Of a DNA stretch of 64,000 bases, positions 51,304 through 63,748 are shown one piece after another. A program made the translations under genes and the position numbers. This stretch comes from Spirodela intermedia (lineage: Eukaryota; Streptophyta; Magnoliopsida; Alismatales; Araceae). Each line of letters starts with the position of its first letter. The first letter of the stretch is position 1. The notes beneath the pieces are model-generated. The model was given only the letters and a program-made list of their open reading frames with translations, was not told the origin of the DNA and searched no databases. The DNA is taken from positions 7,511,221-7,575,220 of the forward strand of contig LR746270.1 in NCBI GenBank assembly GCA_902729315.2. The letters are read 5' to 3'.

Positions 51304-52589
51304 TACAAATCCCCGCCGGTTGGGCGGGTAAAGTTGGCGACTTTGCCCAGAAATTTAAAGTGAAGTGGTGGAAACTTATACTTTTGATCAAATGTCTAAA
51401 TAAACCCTGTATTATTATATAATTTCATAAAAACTCAGTCACGGACAATGGACCGCCCTCAGTGATGGTAGCCAAAACTTATTAAAGCCAAATCAAGGGT
51501 GAAAAGAATATTATTTCTAGATAGAGGTATTTTCTTGAAAAAAAGCAACTTCAAACGTTCTACCACAACGGTCTCAATTGCGTGGCTGCTAAAATGCGCC
51601 GGGGTTGATAAAGCCATCTCTTTCTCTCTCTCTCTCTCTTTCTCTCTACACACAACACGCTAGTCATGAGTCCACATAGGGGACCCATTGTCATAACTCT
51701 GAGCTAAATAAAAATATATATATTAATTAGGTTAGCCCCACAACCCTAATATTAAAAAATAAATAATTTATTTCCTTCATTATTTTTTATATATTATGTA
51801 CTTAGCCCCATATTCTCTCTCAACCAACACTAGATCATTATGTCGAATCCCCCACCTTCTAAGGTCAAATCAATTACCATCGATCTCAAACTTACTATGG
51901 TAAATTAATGATGATTTTTCATTGAAGATAATGATCATTATCAGTGGAACTATTTGAGTTTTTTTAAAATTATCACATTTTAGCAGAATATATAATAAAT
52001 TAAAAATAAATATGCTTTTATAAAATACATTTTGAAAATGATGCGCAACCAACAATGAAGAATAAGTGAGGGATGATTTGAGAATTAACAAAACTGAAAA
52101 AATTATATATTTATTATTTGAGATTTTTTCTGAATCACACGTTGACCCGGTATACAATAAATAAAAAATGATCAAAAATATCATAGACAATAGACTTTTA
52201 AAATGTATGTGCAACTAACAATAGAAGAACAAGGGTCATATAATTTGGGTATTAAATTATAAAATCAAAGGCATTAAATAAGGTAAATCATAGAAAAGAA
52301 TTTAAAATGCAACTATAAATTTAGTATTTGAGTTTTTTTCTGAATCATCACATGGTAAAAAAATAATAATAAATCCATAAATAAATAAATTATCGTGGAA
52401 AATAGATTTTTAAAATGTATGCGCCACTAACAATAGAAGAACAAGGCACAAATAATATGGGTATTAAATTATGAAATATTTGAAGGCATTGAAATATTCC
52501 TAAAATAAATATACATAAATCCCCCAGAAAATAAGCCACGTGATTCACATTTTATAGGCATATTGTATTTAGAGGGAAATGCGGTAGAT
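51304..52589. other. Promoter-side intergenic region between RECA2 and the 54.4 kb gene
   Basis: AT-rich with a CT tract at about 51619-51647. A local tandem-like similarity appears between 52010-52140, 52190-52260 and 52300-52470 (repeated TTTTAAAATGTATG.GC.ACTAACAAT(A)GAAGAA.AAGG words). No gene. Confidence 0.45.
52000..52470. repeat. Diverged direct repeats, about 190-bp spacing
   Basis: Near-identical phrases (GCGCAACCAACAATGAAGAATAAG, GTGCAACTAACAATAGAAGAA, GCGCCACTAACAATAGAAGAA) recur at about 52040, 52209 and 52420. Each is preceded by TAGACTTTTAAAATGTATG-like sequence and followed by ATTAAATTATAAAAT/GAAAT. This is a decayed tandem array of at least three units. Confidence 0.65.
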
Positions 52590-53110
52590 TTTCGTTTAGC
52601 TTCCAAAGCCCATTTTGCAAGGTTCGGGCTCTCAAATCGGGCCCGGGCCGGTCTCGCGGTTAGTCGGCGCGAAAAGAGCCATCTTTCCTCCTGCGGCCAC
52701 CTCCGCATCTGAACTCGCTCAGCATCTCCCCTCTCGAAAGGTCCACTTCTTCTCCCCGGCGAAGCTGCTCGAGCTCGTGAAGTCACCAGTTTCAGGCACG
52801 ATTCGAGCCCTCTATTCTCCCGCAGCTGAGACTTTCGAGTTGTGCTTCCTATCTCCTGAATAACATTTTTTGCTGCTTTAATTTATTTTCGTCGTCTGTG
52901 ATCGAGCGATTTGTTTTCCCAATGCTGCCTACTTTTCCATGTATCTTATCATGCGTGGCAGAGAAACGAGGTCATCCTGGATGATTCGAATTGGGGAAAT
53001 TAAAGGTTGTGTTGCGGCGGGTCGTCCAGTCTCAGTTGCTCTCGGAACTTCCCTTCTTTTTCGTTTTGAGTTTTTGTGAGGGTGGAGAAGGTACTTCTCG
53101 TTAGGGTCTA
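52590..53110 (+). promoter_or_regulatory. Probable promoter and 5' UTR exon of the 54.4 kb gene
   Basis: A CpG-richer island within AT-rich flanks contains AAGCCCATTTTG and TCGGGCCCGG (site-II/TCP-like words common in housekeeping plant genes). A 5' UTR exon here would be spliced to the acceptor at 54470. The donor was not fixed (GAAG/GTACTT near 53091 is one candidate). An 82-codon open frame (52615-52863) is probably not coding. Confidence 0.4.
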
Positions 53111-54473
53111 GGGTTTTGTCCAACGCTTTGATGGGTCTTGAGGTTTTTTTTTTTTTTTTAGATACTTATAAAGATGTAGATATTACACGGTTAAAATGAA
53201 CATTCATGTGATGGAGCCTCTGACAAGAATTAGTCGGAAGTTTTGGATTAATCGGCTACCAAATGCTATGAACCGAGATATAATTTTCCCTTAATTAGAG
53301 AATTTCAGTTCTATGGTGGAGTGATAATTTTTTTTCCCGTCCTCTTGGAGGATGCAATCACTGTTTGTCATTCTAATATCCCAGTAGATCTGTTTTGTGT
53401 TCTTGTAGATCTGTATGCTACTATCCCAGTAAATTAGGAATGTTTACAGCGGGGTTTTTCATTTTATATTCTCGAAAGAAAAGCATACATTTCTAGACTC
53501 ATGTGCGCGTTTTTTTTTTATGGATGAGTGTATGGGTTTTTAGTTGATTAACAAAAACCAAGGCTCGCTATCTCTAAATCTCGGATATTTCGAAAAAAAA
53601 ATTGTTTTGAGAGGTTTAGATGATCCTCTTATATGAAAAATAATGAAAAGTATTACCTTCGCAGTTACTGGTTTAGATGAGAATTCCTGATCAGCCTTTC
53701 TTCCATTTTTGGTGATCCAGTGAATTCTCCTTTGTTCTGGTTCCTAATCCATGTCTGCAAGTGTCTTCATTTCAGAAACCTTTCATGTGAGGGAGGCCTG
53801 GTTTTGATATCTGACGGCATGATTTTCTGGCAATCTGCTTTCTTTCCGATGTTCTTTCCTGTGTCTTCTTCACAGTTCTTGCCTTTTTTCTGACGTAGCT
53901 GGCTACCATCCTAGCCTCCTGCAAGAAAACACGCCTACCCATTCACTCTTTACCAATTCTTCTAAGACTAATCCGTTCAAAGTTTCCTGGGCAAGGAAAT
54001 TACAAAGCAAGGTTTATTTATATCTGGATATTGATTCAGAGAATGGGTTTTTTTTTCTTTTTTTTTTTATTTGAGTGCCTACTAGACTAGTTCTTTAGGT
54101 GATTAAATTCTAGCTCGTTATTTGAACTGCTTGATTTCAATAATTTGATTGTGATCCTAATTATACTCCAATGAGTTTATTTCGCCCTTGTTTACTCCAA
54201 ATTGGCTGCATTCCACGTTGAAATTATTTCCCATTAATTCTTCGCCCAGTCTTCTTATCTATCCAGAGCCTATCTCCCTCTCATTAATGAAGAGCTTGAA
54301 TACAGGTGCATGCCTGTTGTATTTATTTAGCTATCGAATAATTAGAACCATTTTGGATTGGCGATCATCCAAGCGATTGATTATGTTACCATTATCCTAT
54401 TATTTTTAGCATTGCAGATATATGATTGATTTTATGGAACCGTTAAATATTGGGTTTTCGGCGAAATCAGATC

Positions 54474-54809
54474 ATGGAGAAAGACCAAGTCCCTGTGGAA
54501 GCTTCAAAACCCGAGATTGCCCAAAGGGAAGTGCAAACCTCACGCGGTGAAGTATTCCAAGAATCTATGGAGATAGAGATTAGCCCACAGAAAGAGGGTT
54601 GCCACTTGGACATTGACATGGAGGCGCCCATTACAGTAGATCAGATCAAGCAATCAGACGGTCTTGGAGCTATGGATGATATCACGGGCTTCCTCCCGGC
54701 TGCAATTGATTCCTCGGATTATGAATCAGTTCTTCGCAATGCCCGTGAATTTGAAGGCCTCCCAACAGAGATCTCCAGGGCGGGCCTTGGCTGGGAAGAA
54801 CCCAAGTGA
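54474..54809 (+). CDS. Small conserved plant protein of unknown function (111 aa)
   Basis: The coding region lies in one exon after an acceptor at 54469-54470 (GCGAAATCAG/ATCATGG). The start is the first ATG after the acceptor, at 54474. Acidic and soluble, no signal peptide or membrane segment. The C-terminal half carries IDMEAPITVDQI, then LGAMDDITGFLPAA, then SSDYESVLRNAREFE, then EISRAGLGWEEP. These blocks look like a conserved plant family of about 110 residues that I recall but cannot name. The 5' UTR probably includes a spliced first exon around 52600-53100: GC-rich with TATA-poor, site-II-like AGCCCA/GGGCCC words, followed by a U-rich intron to 54470. The plus-strand gene is divergent from RECA2, with about 1.4 kb between putative 5' ends. 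Confidence 0.7.
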   Translation: MEKDQVPVEASKPEIAQREVQTSRGEVFQESMEIEISPQKEGCHLDIDMEAPITVDQIKQSDGLGAMDDITGFLPAAIDSSDYESVLRNAREFEGLPTEISRAGLGWEEPK

Positions 54810-56203
54810 TCAAGTTTTCTCCTGTGGGAGCGTTTCTGGTTAATTTGTGCGCAGTAGATTAGGGTGAGTTTTGATCTTCGTTACTTAGAAAACGGGAGCA
54901 TGTGCCTTGTGTAATGCCAGAAGTCCTGTGATGGTATCGTAGGTTCCTTGCACAAATATAGCGAAAAATGTGATAATATAGTTGTCACTATAAAATCCTC
55001 AGTCCTGAACACCAAATCTGGTAATGAGTTGTCAACGTTCCCACTCTTTCCACGTTAGGTTTAGAAATATTTCCCTTTTTTGTGGGCTAAGTATTTGATC
55101 TAAAAATCTTTCTTTCTAAGATAGCATCTCTGACCTCAGACCCAAGATTTACTACTCAAATATGGGTTCCCATGCGTTTATTTATCTTCTCATATTGAGG
55201 CTCAATAAGTTTCCCAAAAACCTAGATCCTAAATCTGATAAGGTGTTGACTTCTGGGTCAATAATATCAAAATATTATCAGTCTTTTAGTATTTTCGTGG
55301 TGAGATTGTTTTGGTCCTCGTATTTGGAAAATAAACCTAATAGAAAACCTGAATCAAATATATGTTGTATGACTGTTCCTTACAAGTCAAGAAATATGAA
55401 TTGACTTGAGGGGTTGACTCATATGTTGCTTAGCGAATTAATAGCAGAGTAAGAATATGATAAAAAAGTACAGTATTTTAAATTTATTAGGACTTTGTAG
55501 AAACGCCATGTGATTATAGGCTCAAAGATCTAATAATAATTAGTCTCATATTAAATGGTTTAGTCTCATACTCAGAAGACTACTACCTTTTGACCCCATA
55601 ATTATCAAAAAGTTTTCGTTGACCTCACTATAGGAAGTATACTTATAAAATCTTCAAAGTTAAATTATTATGTTGTTAACCGCTTTGTATCTATCCTCAG
55701 TGGGCAGGGCAGCAAGTTGCCATGAGAATCATGAATCATGAGTTGAACAAACATGATCCTTTCTTAGAGTCAATAATTTATTAGGAAAAGTTAATGTTGT
55801 GTTGTCGTCAAGAGAGTGGAGCAAGTCTTAGCATCATCCTGAGCGAATTTAACTGGTTATTAATCTCAATCAAAAGCCCATGAGTCTTTTCCTCTTCTTA
55901 GTAGCCTGGTACAAACCCATTAATTAGGGACCCGCATAGGGGGTGGGTAGTGACGAAGTTGCACCATATTATTATCATTTCCTTTCTTCTCGAATAATTC
56001 GTGGCTTTTCTCTCAGATCTTGTTTGATAATCCTTCATCTATTTCATTAATTGCCCAGTCAACTCCATTTACAATTTGTTCCATGGTCTACCCATCCACA
56101 CATTCATGCTTGTGCATAGATATGTGTATATACATAGGCACATAATACATGTACACAGTTTATGTGCATGCGAGCTATGTACGTAGAAGATGGGGTGTGG
56201 GTG
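54810..56203. other. Intergenic region between convergent genes
   Basis: 3' flanks of the plus-strand small gene and the minus-strand cytokinin dehydrogenase gene. AT-rich, with no coding signal recognised. Confidence 0.5.
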
Positions 56204-58528
56204 TTACGACAAAGACAACCCTTTTTGGAAAATCCTCTGACCAGGAGCAAGAATGGCCATGGGGTCGTAGGCCATCTTCCTACGGACGACGGTCTCCCAC
56301 CGGAGGCCGAAGTGGGTCATCCACTCCGACGAGATGGTGTAATGGGGGAGGTATTGCTTGGCCTTGATGCCGGCGCTGCGGCAGAAGCTCAGGATCCTCT
56401 CGTTCTGCGCCAGCGCTCGCCGGAGGTTGCCGGCGCCGCCGTCCGCCGGCGGCGCCGAGTGGAGGAAGCCCACCAGGTAGAAGATCTCCTCGTCGGGGAT
56501 GACCGCCGATGTTCGGTTGTCCCACTTTGACCGGCGCAGCGGGTAGAGGAGGATGGGCCCGCTGCTGCTGTCTTTGACGATTTTGCCAAATACTTCCCCG
56601 GCGAAGTCAACGATCCTGCTCGCCGGCACGAAGAGGTTCAGCCATGGATGGGGGACCTCCCACAGGCCCTTTGACCTCAGCTTCTCCGCTGAAGCATGGA
56701 CTCTATCAAGAAACTCCACGTACGTCACCTCCGTCTGGAACACTGTTGAGCGCACGTGCCGGAGCCTGGAGAGCAGCTCCTCCACCTCCTGCGTGATCGT
56801 CGGAGAAAAACTCAGTCAACGGCGGCGGCAGTTTGGGGGGGGTTGGGGGGGGGTTGGGGGGGGTTGGTTTAGTTTACCTGGTGGGCGAGCTGGGCGGCGG
56901 TGGGGTTGAAGTTCTTGGCCATCTCCAGGCAGAAGAGGGTCTTCCCGTCGTAGTCAAACTGGGCGGCGCGGAGGGGATCTTGAGGGTAAAAGGAGGACCG
57001 CCAGTTGTTGAGGATGCCGGTGCGGTTGACCATCACGAACCCCTCGACGTAGTCGAACGTCTTCTCCGCCGAGATCAGCATCTCCTGGTCTTCAGTGAAG
57101 GCCGCGAAGTCCTCGTACAGAACCCTAATCCACCTCACCTACACGAAGAACTCGTCTTCCCTCAACATGCAGCCTTTCATGGAGTCGACAAAATGTAAGT
57201 CAAACGTTAACTATATCATCATGGCATGGGATGGCATGGGATGGCATGGGATGGCATGGTATGGTATGGGCGAGTTCACATATTTAATTATTTTATTTCT
57301 CAAAAATGTAGCTAATTATTATGATGGTTTTAACACCGTCTTTAAGAATTTCTTCTATAAAAATATAATAGAAAATAAAGCATCATCATGCTATAAATAG
57401 GACACAGTGTATGTCTACATTCAAATAGTGTAGGTAGCGGAGAATATTCCATGATGATACACGAGAATCTATGCGCACTAAAGTGCTCAAGAACCAACGA
57501 AAGCATAGGTTTTATCTTCGGTCTTGATTTAGTTGGTAGAAGATTTCATGTCTAAATACGAGGTTTTCAACCTGCTTACGTCCTTCAACGTTTATGCAAA
57601 CTATTTATGGTCCATAAAGGGTTTCTTTTTGTTTTTTTTAGTTGGTCTGCCGATAATGCTCTAAGAAAGGTCGATGGATGATGTACGATCGGCTATTTAC
57701 CATTTTCGGCGCGGGCTCGAGGACGATCTGGGCGCGGGTGATGATCCCGAACTGGCCGAGCCCGCCGAGGGCAGCGTGGAAGAGGTCGGGGTTCTCCTTC
57801 TCGGAGCAGTTGAGCAGCTCCCCTCGCCCTGCAACCAGAGAGCCGCTCCGTGAGCTCGCCCGCGGAGGAAGAAGAAACACTTGAAGAAGAAGAAGATGAA
57901 GATGACAACAAGGAAGGAAGCGGCTGTGAGAGTGCCCACCGGTGACGACTTCGAGCTGGCGAACGTTGCTGATCTGTGGACCGTGGCGGAATGCCTGGCC
58001 GCTCACGCCGGCGTTGGAGAGCGTCCCGCCGACGGTGAGGTGTAGGTAGTCGGTCCAGGAGCGAGGAGCAAGCCCATGCTTGAGCGTCTCCCTGAGAAGG
58101 TTTATCCAGAGCTCGCCGCCGGCGACGTCAGCGTAGGGGACTTTGCCGGCGCCGGCGTGGACCCGCGTGAGGGTGGACTTGAGGGAGCCCATCTGGATGA
58201 CGATGCCTCCGGGAGCCTGCGCCTGGCCATGGAGGGAGTGGCCCCGACCCCTGGCGGCGACGGTGAGCTCCGAGCGGCGGCCCATGCGGAAAATGTGCCC
58301 CACGGCGGCGGCGACGTCGGAGGGCGATTTGGGGTGGAAGACGGCCGCAGGCGGGAGGCGGTACCGGTGGCCGAAGTCTCTGCCAGCGTCGAGGAGGTCG
58401 TGGAAGGTGAGGGAGTCCCGCAGGGAGAAGGTGACGTCGTCGGAGTCCGTGGTGTGCATGGCGAGGCTGCCGAGAAGCAACGCGGTGGCGAGCTTTAGGA
58501 GGCTGAAGAAAGGTGGCGGCGTCTTCAT
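56204..58528 (-). CDS. CKX: Cytokinin dehydrogenase (cytokinin oxidase), 4 exons, 520 aa
   Basis: CKX is an FAD enzyme that cleaves the N6 side chain of isoprenoid cytokinins, giving adenine and an aldehyde, and so lowers cytokinin levels. Exons (minus): 57940-58528, 57701-57828, 56878-57138 and 56204-56788; donors GTGGGC, GTAAAT, GTAAAC; acceptors GTTGCAG, GTGTAG, ACGCAG; phases 1,0,0. Seen: a hydrophobic N-terminus ([17 protein letters not shown]) suggesting a secretory signal; GHS at residues 96-98, whose His carries FAD covalently in this family; [17 protein letters not shown] with the likely catalytic Asp160; [22 protein letters not shown]; and the C-terminal [14 protein letters not shown]. 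Length and motif order are those of a complete, functional CKX. The exons are GC-rich. An upstream in-frame ATG (58651) precedes a non-signal-like stretch and overlaps the TATA box, so 58528 is preferred. Confidence 0.95.
56835..56866 (+). repeat. G-run array (G8 TT G9 TT G8) in CKX intron 3
   Basis: Three runs of 8-9 G separated by TT, then a fourth GG, on the plus strand inside the 89-bp CKX intron 3. The transcript therefore carries C-runs; the DNA template strand could form a G-quadruplex. Confidence 0.85.
57221..57270. repeat. Tandem decamer ATGGCATGGG, five copies, in CKX intron 2
   Basis: Five head-to-tail 10-bp units, the last two with C-to-T variants, within the 562-bp intron 2. Confidence 0.9.
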
Positions 58529-58661
58529 GGCGGCGGAAGAATGAGTGAGTGAGAGAGGTGTCCGTTCCTCTGGGGCTGAACGGCAGAGGTGTTTGAATAG
58601 GCCGAGTGAGAGAGAGGGCGAGAGAGCCACCTTATTACCCCTAGCATTCACGGCATACTGT

Positions 58662-58669
58662 ATATATAG
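58662..58669 (-). promoter_or_regulatory. TATA box of the cytokinin dehydrogenase gene
   Basis: The minus strand reads CTATATATAC, 134 bases upstream of the CKX start codon, in the expected position for transcription starting about 100 nt before the ATG. Confidence 0.6.
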
Positions 58670-58821
58670 AGGAGAGGATAGAGACAGAGAGAGAGAGAGA
58701 TAGGGAGGTAGAGAGGTGTGTGGTGTCCTGGTTGGGAAGGTGGGAAGGTGGGGGTGAAGGCGGTCAGCAGACGACTAGCCTGTGAGGAGAGAAGAGAATC
58801 CGTGGGATGACTGGCTGCACT

Positions 58822-58865
<44 letters not shown>

Positions 58866-59400
58866 GAGAAGGAAGAAGGGGGCTGTAATTAGCCACACGC
58901 ATCTCTACTTTTGTGAGTTCTCGCCGAACACCCCAAGACCTTTTTAGAACGTCTGACCACCCTGATCCCCGTCGGCTCCGGCCGCCGCCCCCCGCCCGCT
59001 GGGCCCGGCGGTGGGTCAGATGCTAGGCCCCGGATCCGGCGGATCTCTCTGACAGCGAGATGACGGCGGCGCCGGTCGCCGGAGGACCTCTCGGAGAAGG
59101 AAGGAAGCCCTACAGGAGTTCTCCCCCAACCGCTGCTGGTGCGCTGTCGAGTGGGAGACATGGGGGGCCGCCACCGGCGGAGGGATGCCCGCATGTGCAC
59201 GGCGGGCCCGCGCCACCTAGAAATTCTGCCGCCCCTACGGCGAGGGGAGGCGGCGGCGGGGAGGTGGGCTGCAGTTTGATTGGCGCTGAAGTAAGAAAAA
59301 ACACCCAAGTAGGGAGGGAAGGTCTGTCGGGGCCTGCTCCGGTCCCTGACCTCCGCGTTGAAACATAGAGGAACTTTCACTCTTATGTGACAAACCCATC
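58670..59400. other. CKX upstream region with (GA)n tract and a GC-rich island
   Basis: GA tracts at 58686-58700 and 58827-58860 are followed by a GC-rich island (about 58960-59290). Open frames on both strands in the island (e.g. 59060-59368 plus, 58889-59380 minus) lack recognisable motifs, though GAA/GTAAGA near 59290 could be a plus-strand donor. It may be a promoter CpG-type island or an unidentified first exon. Confidence 0.4.
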
Positions 59401-59421
59401 AATCGACTAGTCATACCCCCG

Positions 59422-59509
<88 letters not shown>

Positions 59510-59520
59510 CTATCTATATC
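59422..59520. repeat. Compound (CT)n(TATC)n microsatellite
   Basis: About 68 bases of CT followed by seven or more TATC tetramers. Confidence 0.95.
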
Positions 59521-59753
59521 TCTGTCTCTCTCTGTGTATATGTCCATATCTCTATCTCTCTAGCACGTGGACGGAGACCACAGCCTGCTGCTGGCAGGGG
59601 AGAAGCAATGTCAAAGTTTTCCTGTCGTGTTGAACTCCTGTTTGGAGAAGAAACAACTTTAGTTAGTTGTCTTCTAGACCTCGGCGGCGGATGCGGTCTG
59701 CCCTCTCCGCTCTTGGTGCTGGTCTAAGAGATTGTTGCGCGCAAGCAAAGCAG

Positions 59754-59984
<231 letters not shown>

Positions 59985-60199
59985 CTCTCCCGACTGTCTC
60001 TCGGTGTCTCTAATTTGGCTATATAGAAAGATTTGCCGAAAATCACAGGAGAGACAAGTGGCTTATATACAATGGTATCCGCCTCCGCGTGAACCATGGA
60101 AAGAGGGATGGAGCATGTGCTTCCGACTGTTCTCGTCTCATTATTGCACATTCCTGTATCTCAGACATACTGAAGAAATTGGGTGCATGACTGTAAGAG

Positions 60200-60625
60200 A
60201 ATCTTGCAGTCTCCCTTTCTCTCTCATTCACTCAAGCCTCTCTCCCTCCCCCCCTCCCTCCCTCTGTTCCATCTCTCTCGTGTTAAATGCACACTCCATC
60301 ACCATTCAATCTCTAACGTATCTTCCCTTCCTGCCCCTTCCTCTCCGTCTCTCCCCTCTTTTTCCCCTCTCTCTCACATACACAATCCTCTCCCTCACTC
60401 AATCCACAACCATTCCATCCTCTACCTCCCTCTCTCTCTCTCTCTCTCTCTCCCACACATATTCGAATCCTCCCTCTCTCTGTCTCTCATCCACACAATC
60501 GATACCTCTTCGCTCTCTCTGGCTTACACAGAATTGATCCCTCTGTGTGTCTCGTTCTCTCACACAAACTCTCCCTCCCTCCACCCGCTCCCCCCTCTCT
60601 CTCCGACGGCATCTTGTCCGTGTCA
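60200..60625. repeat. Degenerate CT-rich (polypyrimidine) tract
   Basis: Over 400 bases dominated by C and T on the plus strand, including a pure (CT)n core at about 60429-60452. No gene. Confidence 0.85.
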
Positions 60626-61194
60626 ATTACAAAAAACTGTACAAACGTAGGCTAGGCATTCGATTCTAGTCAAAAAAGAACAAGATAACGACGTTTGGTT
60701 TCGGAACATACCGCTTTTAATGGATGCATGTCACTCGCATCCGTCTTACCCTTCTTGTTCTTCTAATTTTCTTTGATTTTTTTTTTACAAGACCTCATAA
60801 TTATATTTAAAAATTAATCATACTAAATCATAAAGTACCTCAATTGCAGTCCTAAGCTATGAATATAAATACCTCAATATTATTCAAATATCACCATATT
60901 TACATCATAGAATATACCCACTTAATAAAACCAAAACCCGTGCAAATTACCACTTTGGATACCCACATCTCAACTAAAGCAACAAAGGATACAGTACTCA
61001 TTATAAAAATCATTCATCCTTAAATATTCAACCATGCTACCCCACATGAGTTGTCATAAAATTTTCCATTTATGTTTAGTAGGATATCACGTTAGAGGCC
61101 ATTTATAGAGTAGAGTACACTCATTATTGTCAACAAAGGATGGCGACAAGAGTCTACCATGACAAGGTGTGGTGGGATCTCAGTCTTTTGCAAA

Positions 61195-61522
61195 GGATAC
61201 CTCACATGTTCCCCTATTGTGTCCCCCCTGTGACAGCACCCTTCCCCACCACCAAGTCCCCATTCATGCATATAGTAAGGGGAGGGGATATGTACCCTTC
61301 CTCACCTCCTTTAACCCAAAATCTGTAGACCCCCCTATAGATGCTACCACTCATTGGTTATGAGCCCTTTAGAGGAAAGCAGTTGTCTCTATCGTTAAAA
61401 TAAATTATAGGACACCGAACAATACTTAAAATATTTACTAGTGAATAAGCATTAGAATAAAATATATATATATTGTCGTTTTTGAATAGCCAATAATTGG
61501 ATGTGAATGAGCAAGTGAATTG

Positions 61523-61556
<34 letters not shown>

Positions 61557-62105
61557 AAAGTGAGAGTTGAGGTTGGGCAAGTCTCCTTTCTTGATGAGCT
61601 AACTCTGAGTGATATTAAACACTATGATGAACTATTTGTAGTCTCATTTCCCATTAGCATAAATTAATATTATAACATTTTAAAAACCACTTGAAAGTGT
61701 TTTGTTTAACTCATGCATCATGAGAACCCAAGACCTGAGTGAAGATAAGTTTAGGCTTGTAATACCTTGATATTCGTATATTATGCAACTCCACATCACA
61801 TCATGTCATTCTTATACTCCAGACCAATGATCTCATATTTCTTTACAATTTGTGTTAAAGAGCGTTGCAACAAAAGAGGAGTAAAAGAAACACAGTCGTA
61901 AGCACTAATTTTAATATTCGCCTATTCCCCTTTTGTGTCCTCCATCCCAACATGCTTCCCCGCCACCAATTCCCTCGTGTCTCCACCCAAGCCTCTAGCA
62001 GGGGGAGGGGATTGATACCCATCTCACCTCCTCCAACTCCAATAGTAAGAAACACACTACGGGTGATACAATTTTATCATGAGCCCTTCGAAGGAAAGTA
62101 CAATC
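61195..62105. repeat. Two diverged direct repeat copies, about 720 bp apart
   Basis: Copy 1 (about 61205-61390) and copy 2 (about 61920-62105) share CCCCT.TTGTGTCC.CC, CCACCA..TCCC, GGGGAGGGGAT, TACCC..CTCACCTCCT and TGAGCCCTT.GA.GGAAAG in order. They could be diverged LTRs of a small element or a segmental duplication; no coding region lies between. Confidence 0.65.
61526..61555. repeat. (GA)n microsatellite
   Basis: Pure GA tract of about 30 bases between the two diverged direct repeats. Confidence 0.9.
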
Positions 62106-63190
62106 TCCATAAAATATTTAATATATGCCTTGTCTAGGACTATAAATATACATGTCAAGTATTTTTTTAAAAAAATTAAAATAAAATAATCTAAGTATAA
62201 AATGACAAAAGTATCACCCATTTAAATGGCTAATAAGTGAATGCTTATATTGTGTTTCATGTAGCCGCATGTCCCAATCATTATTGTATGAGCAATTTCG
62301 AGGTGGAGCATGATGAGAGTTTTGTGTGACCAAATCTCTTTTCTCTCTCTCTTCTTTATACAAGACTGGAAAATGTTGTTTATTGTTAAGACCATGGATC
62401 CTGATGAATGACATTGTGCCACTTCACATTGGCATGTACTGTAAATCATTCCAAGTTTCTCTGCCATTTCAGCATTGAAGTAAAAATAAGCACACTCAAT
62501 AATAATCTTTGTAATATCAAAATCATAGAATATTTTTATCTTTGTCAAGAGAAACCTCAGCTGTTTCACAGAATGATATATTTATATCATATGATGAGAG
62601 CTTATAACTTTTTCAATTAAACTACTTACCTTAGAACTTCAAAATTCTTAAGTATGAGTTTATCATAGAGCCAATAAATTGCCTTTGGTTTTAGACTGTA
62701 ATCTATGAACAAAAGCAGCCCCAAAGATTTATGTGATTGATTAAACCATACATAAGATGGATGTGAATGGATTTTTCAGTTATTTGACTATCCCTCAAGT
62801 CCTCGTTAAGAAAATGGTCTGAATGGAGTTTTATTTTATTTCATTTTCAATTGAGCTTCTATCTCAAAACGCATCCTCTTTGTTGAAAGTAATAAACATA
62901 GTTTGTCCAATATGGCGGCCTTAAAAGAATGAAGGTAACTTCAATTTGATTCATAAAATAGTCAATCTATAGCTTGTTTTCCCACCTATCTACTCTCTGG
63001 TGGGAGCTCCTCCATGGTGGGCATTGACAAGGAGAGACCTTGACTGTGAAGTCCGGCTGCCCTTTCCCCATGGCTGGTGGGATGGGCGAGAAAACCCGTG
63101 GTGTCGTACTCTAGAAATCCCGTCCCAGCTGTCCGATTAGCTTCATCTCTCGTCCAGTCTTTATGGAGGTGAAGGAAACCGAGAGGGCTA
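62106..63190. other. AT-rich intergenic DNA with a moderate-GC island at 62990-63190
   Basis: No supported gene. The island's open frames (e.g. 62986-63276 minus) run into the adjacent TC tract and show no known motif. Confidence 0.4.
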
Positions 63191-63192
63191 CA

Positions 63193-63231
<39 letters not shown>
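63191..63231. repeat. (TC)n microsatellite
   Basis: TC tract of about 40 bases with one TTT interruption. Confidence 0.9.
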
Positions 63232-63233
<2 letters not shown>

Positions 63234-63748
63234 GGGACGTGGCGGTTCCTGGTTGGTCACTTAATGGGCCACCCACCTTTGACCGTGGACTAGGTTAGAG
63301 AGGATCTCAGACCTAACGGAAACATCTCAACACAGAAGAGAGAAGAAAGTTGCTTCGTATTTAAGACTTTCCAAACTTTAACTCAGAGCTTCGATCCTCA
63401 AGCCCACCAGTCCACTCATAGAATTCAGTAAAGATATTTGATGGATAAAATACATCAAAGGCTTTCCTGCGTATCGTGTAAGTTTTCATAAAATCAGGTG
63501 ACTCCGAAGTATCTTGTACTTTGAGATGGCATTCGAATAAAAATCCAACACACAGCCCACCTTTATTGCAACAGTGAAAATGGACAAGTCAGAAAAGGAA
63601 ATGAGTTATATTTCAGAGCAATAATTATGCCAAAAGTTTACTTCGGAAACTTGCATAAAACATTTCTAGAGTGAGGTGATTGCGTTTCGCTTAGAGTCTT
63701 ACTGTGGCCCAGTTCATCCCTCCCTCTCCCCACTATCTCTTTCTCTCT

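Noticed and set aside
52615-52863. 82-codon plus-strand frame before the small conserved gene
   Set aside because: It lies in the likely 5' UTR exon and shows no similarity I recognise; the conserved protein starts cleanly at 54474.
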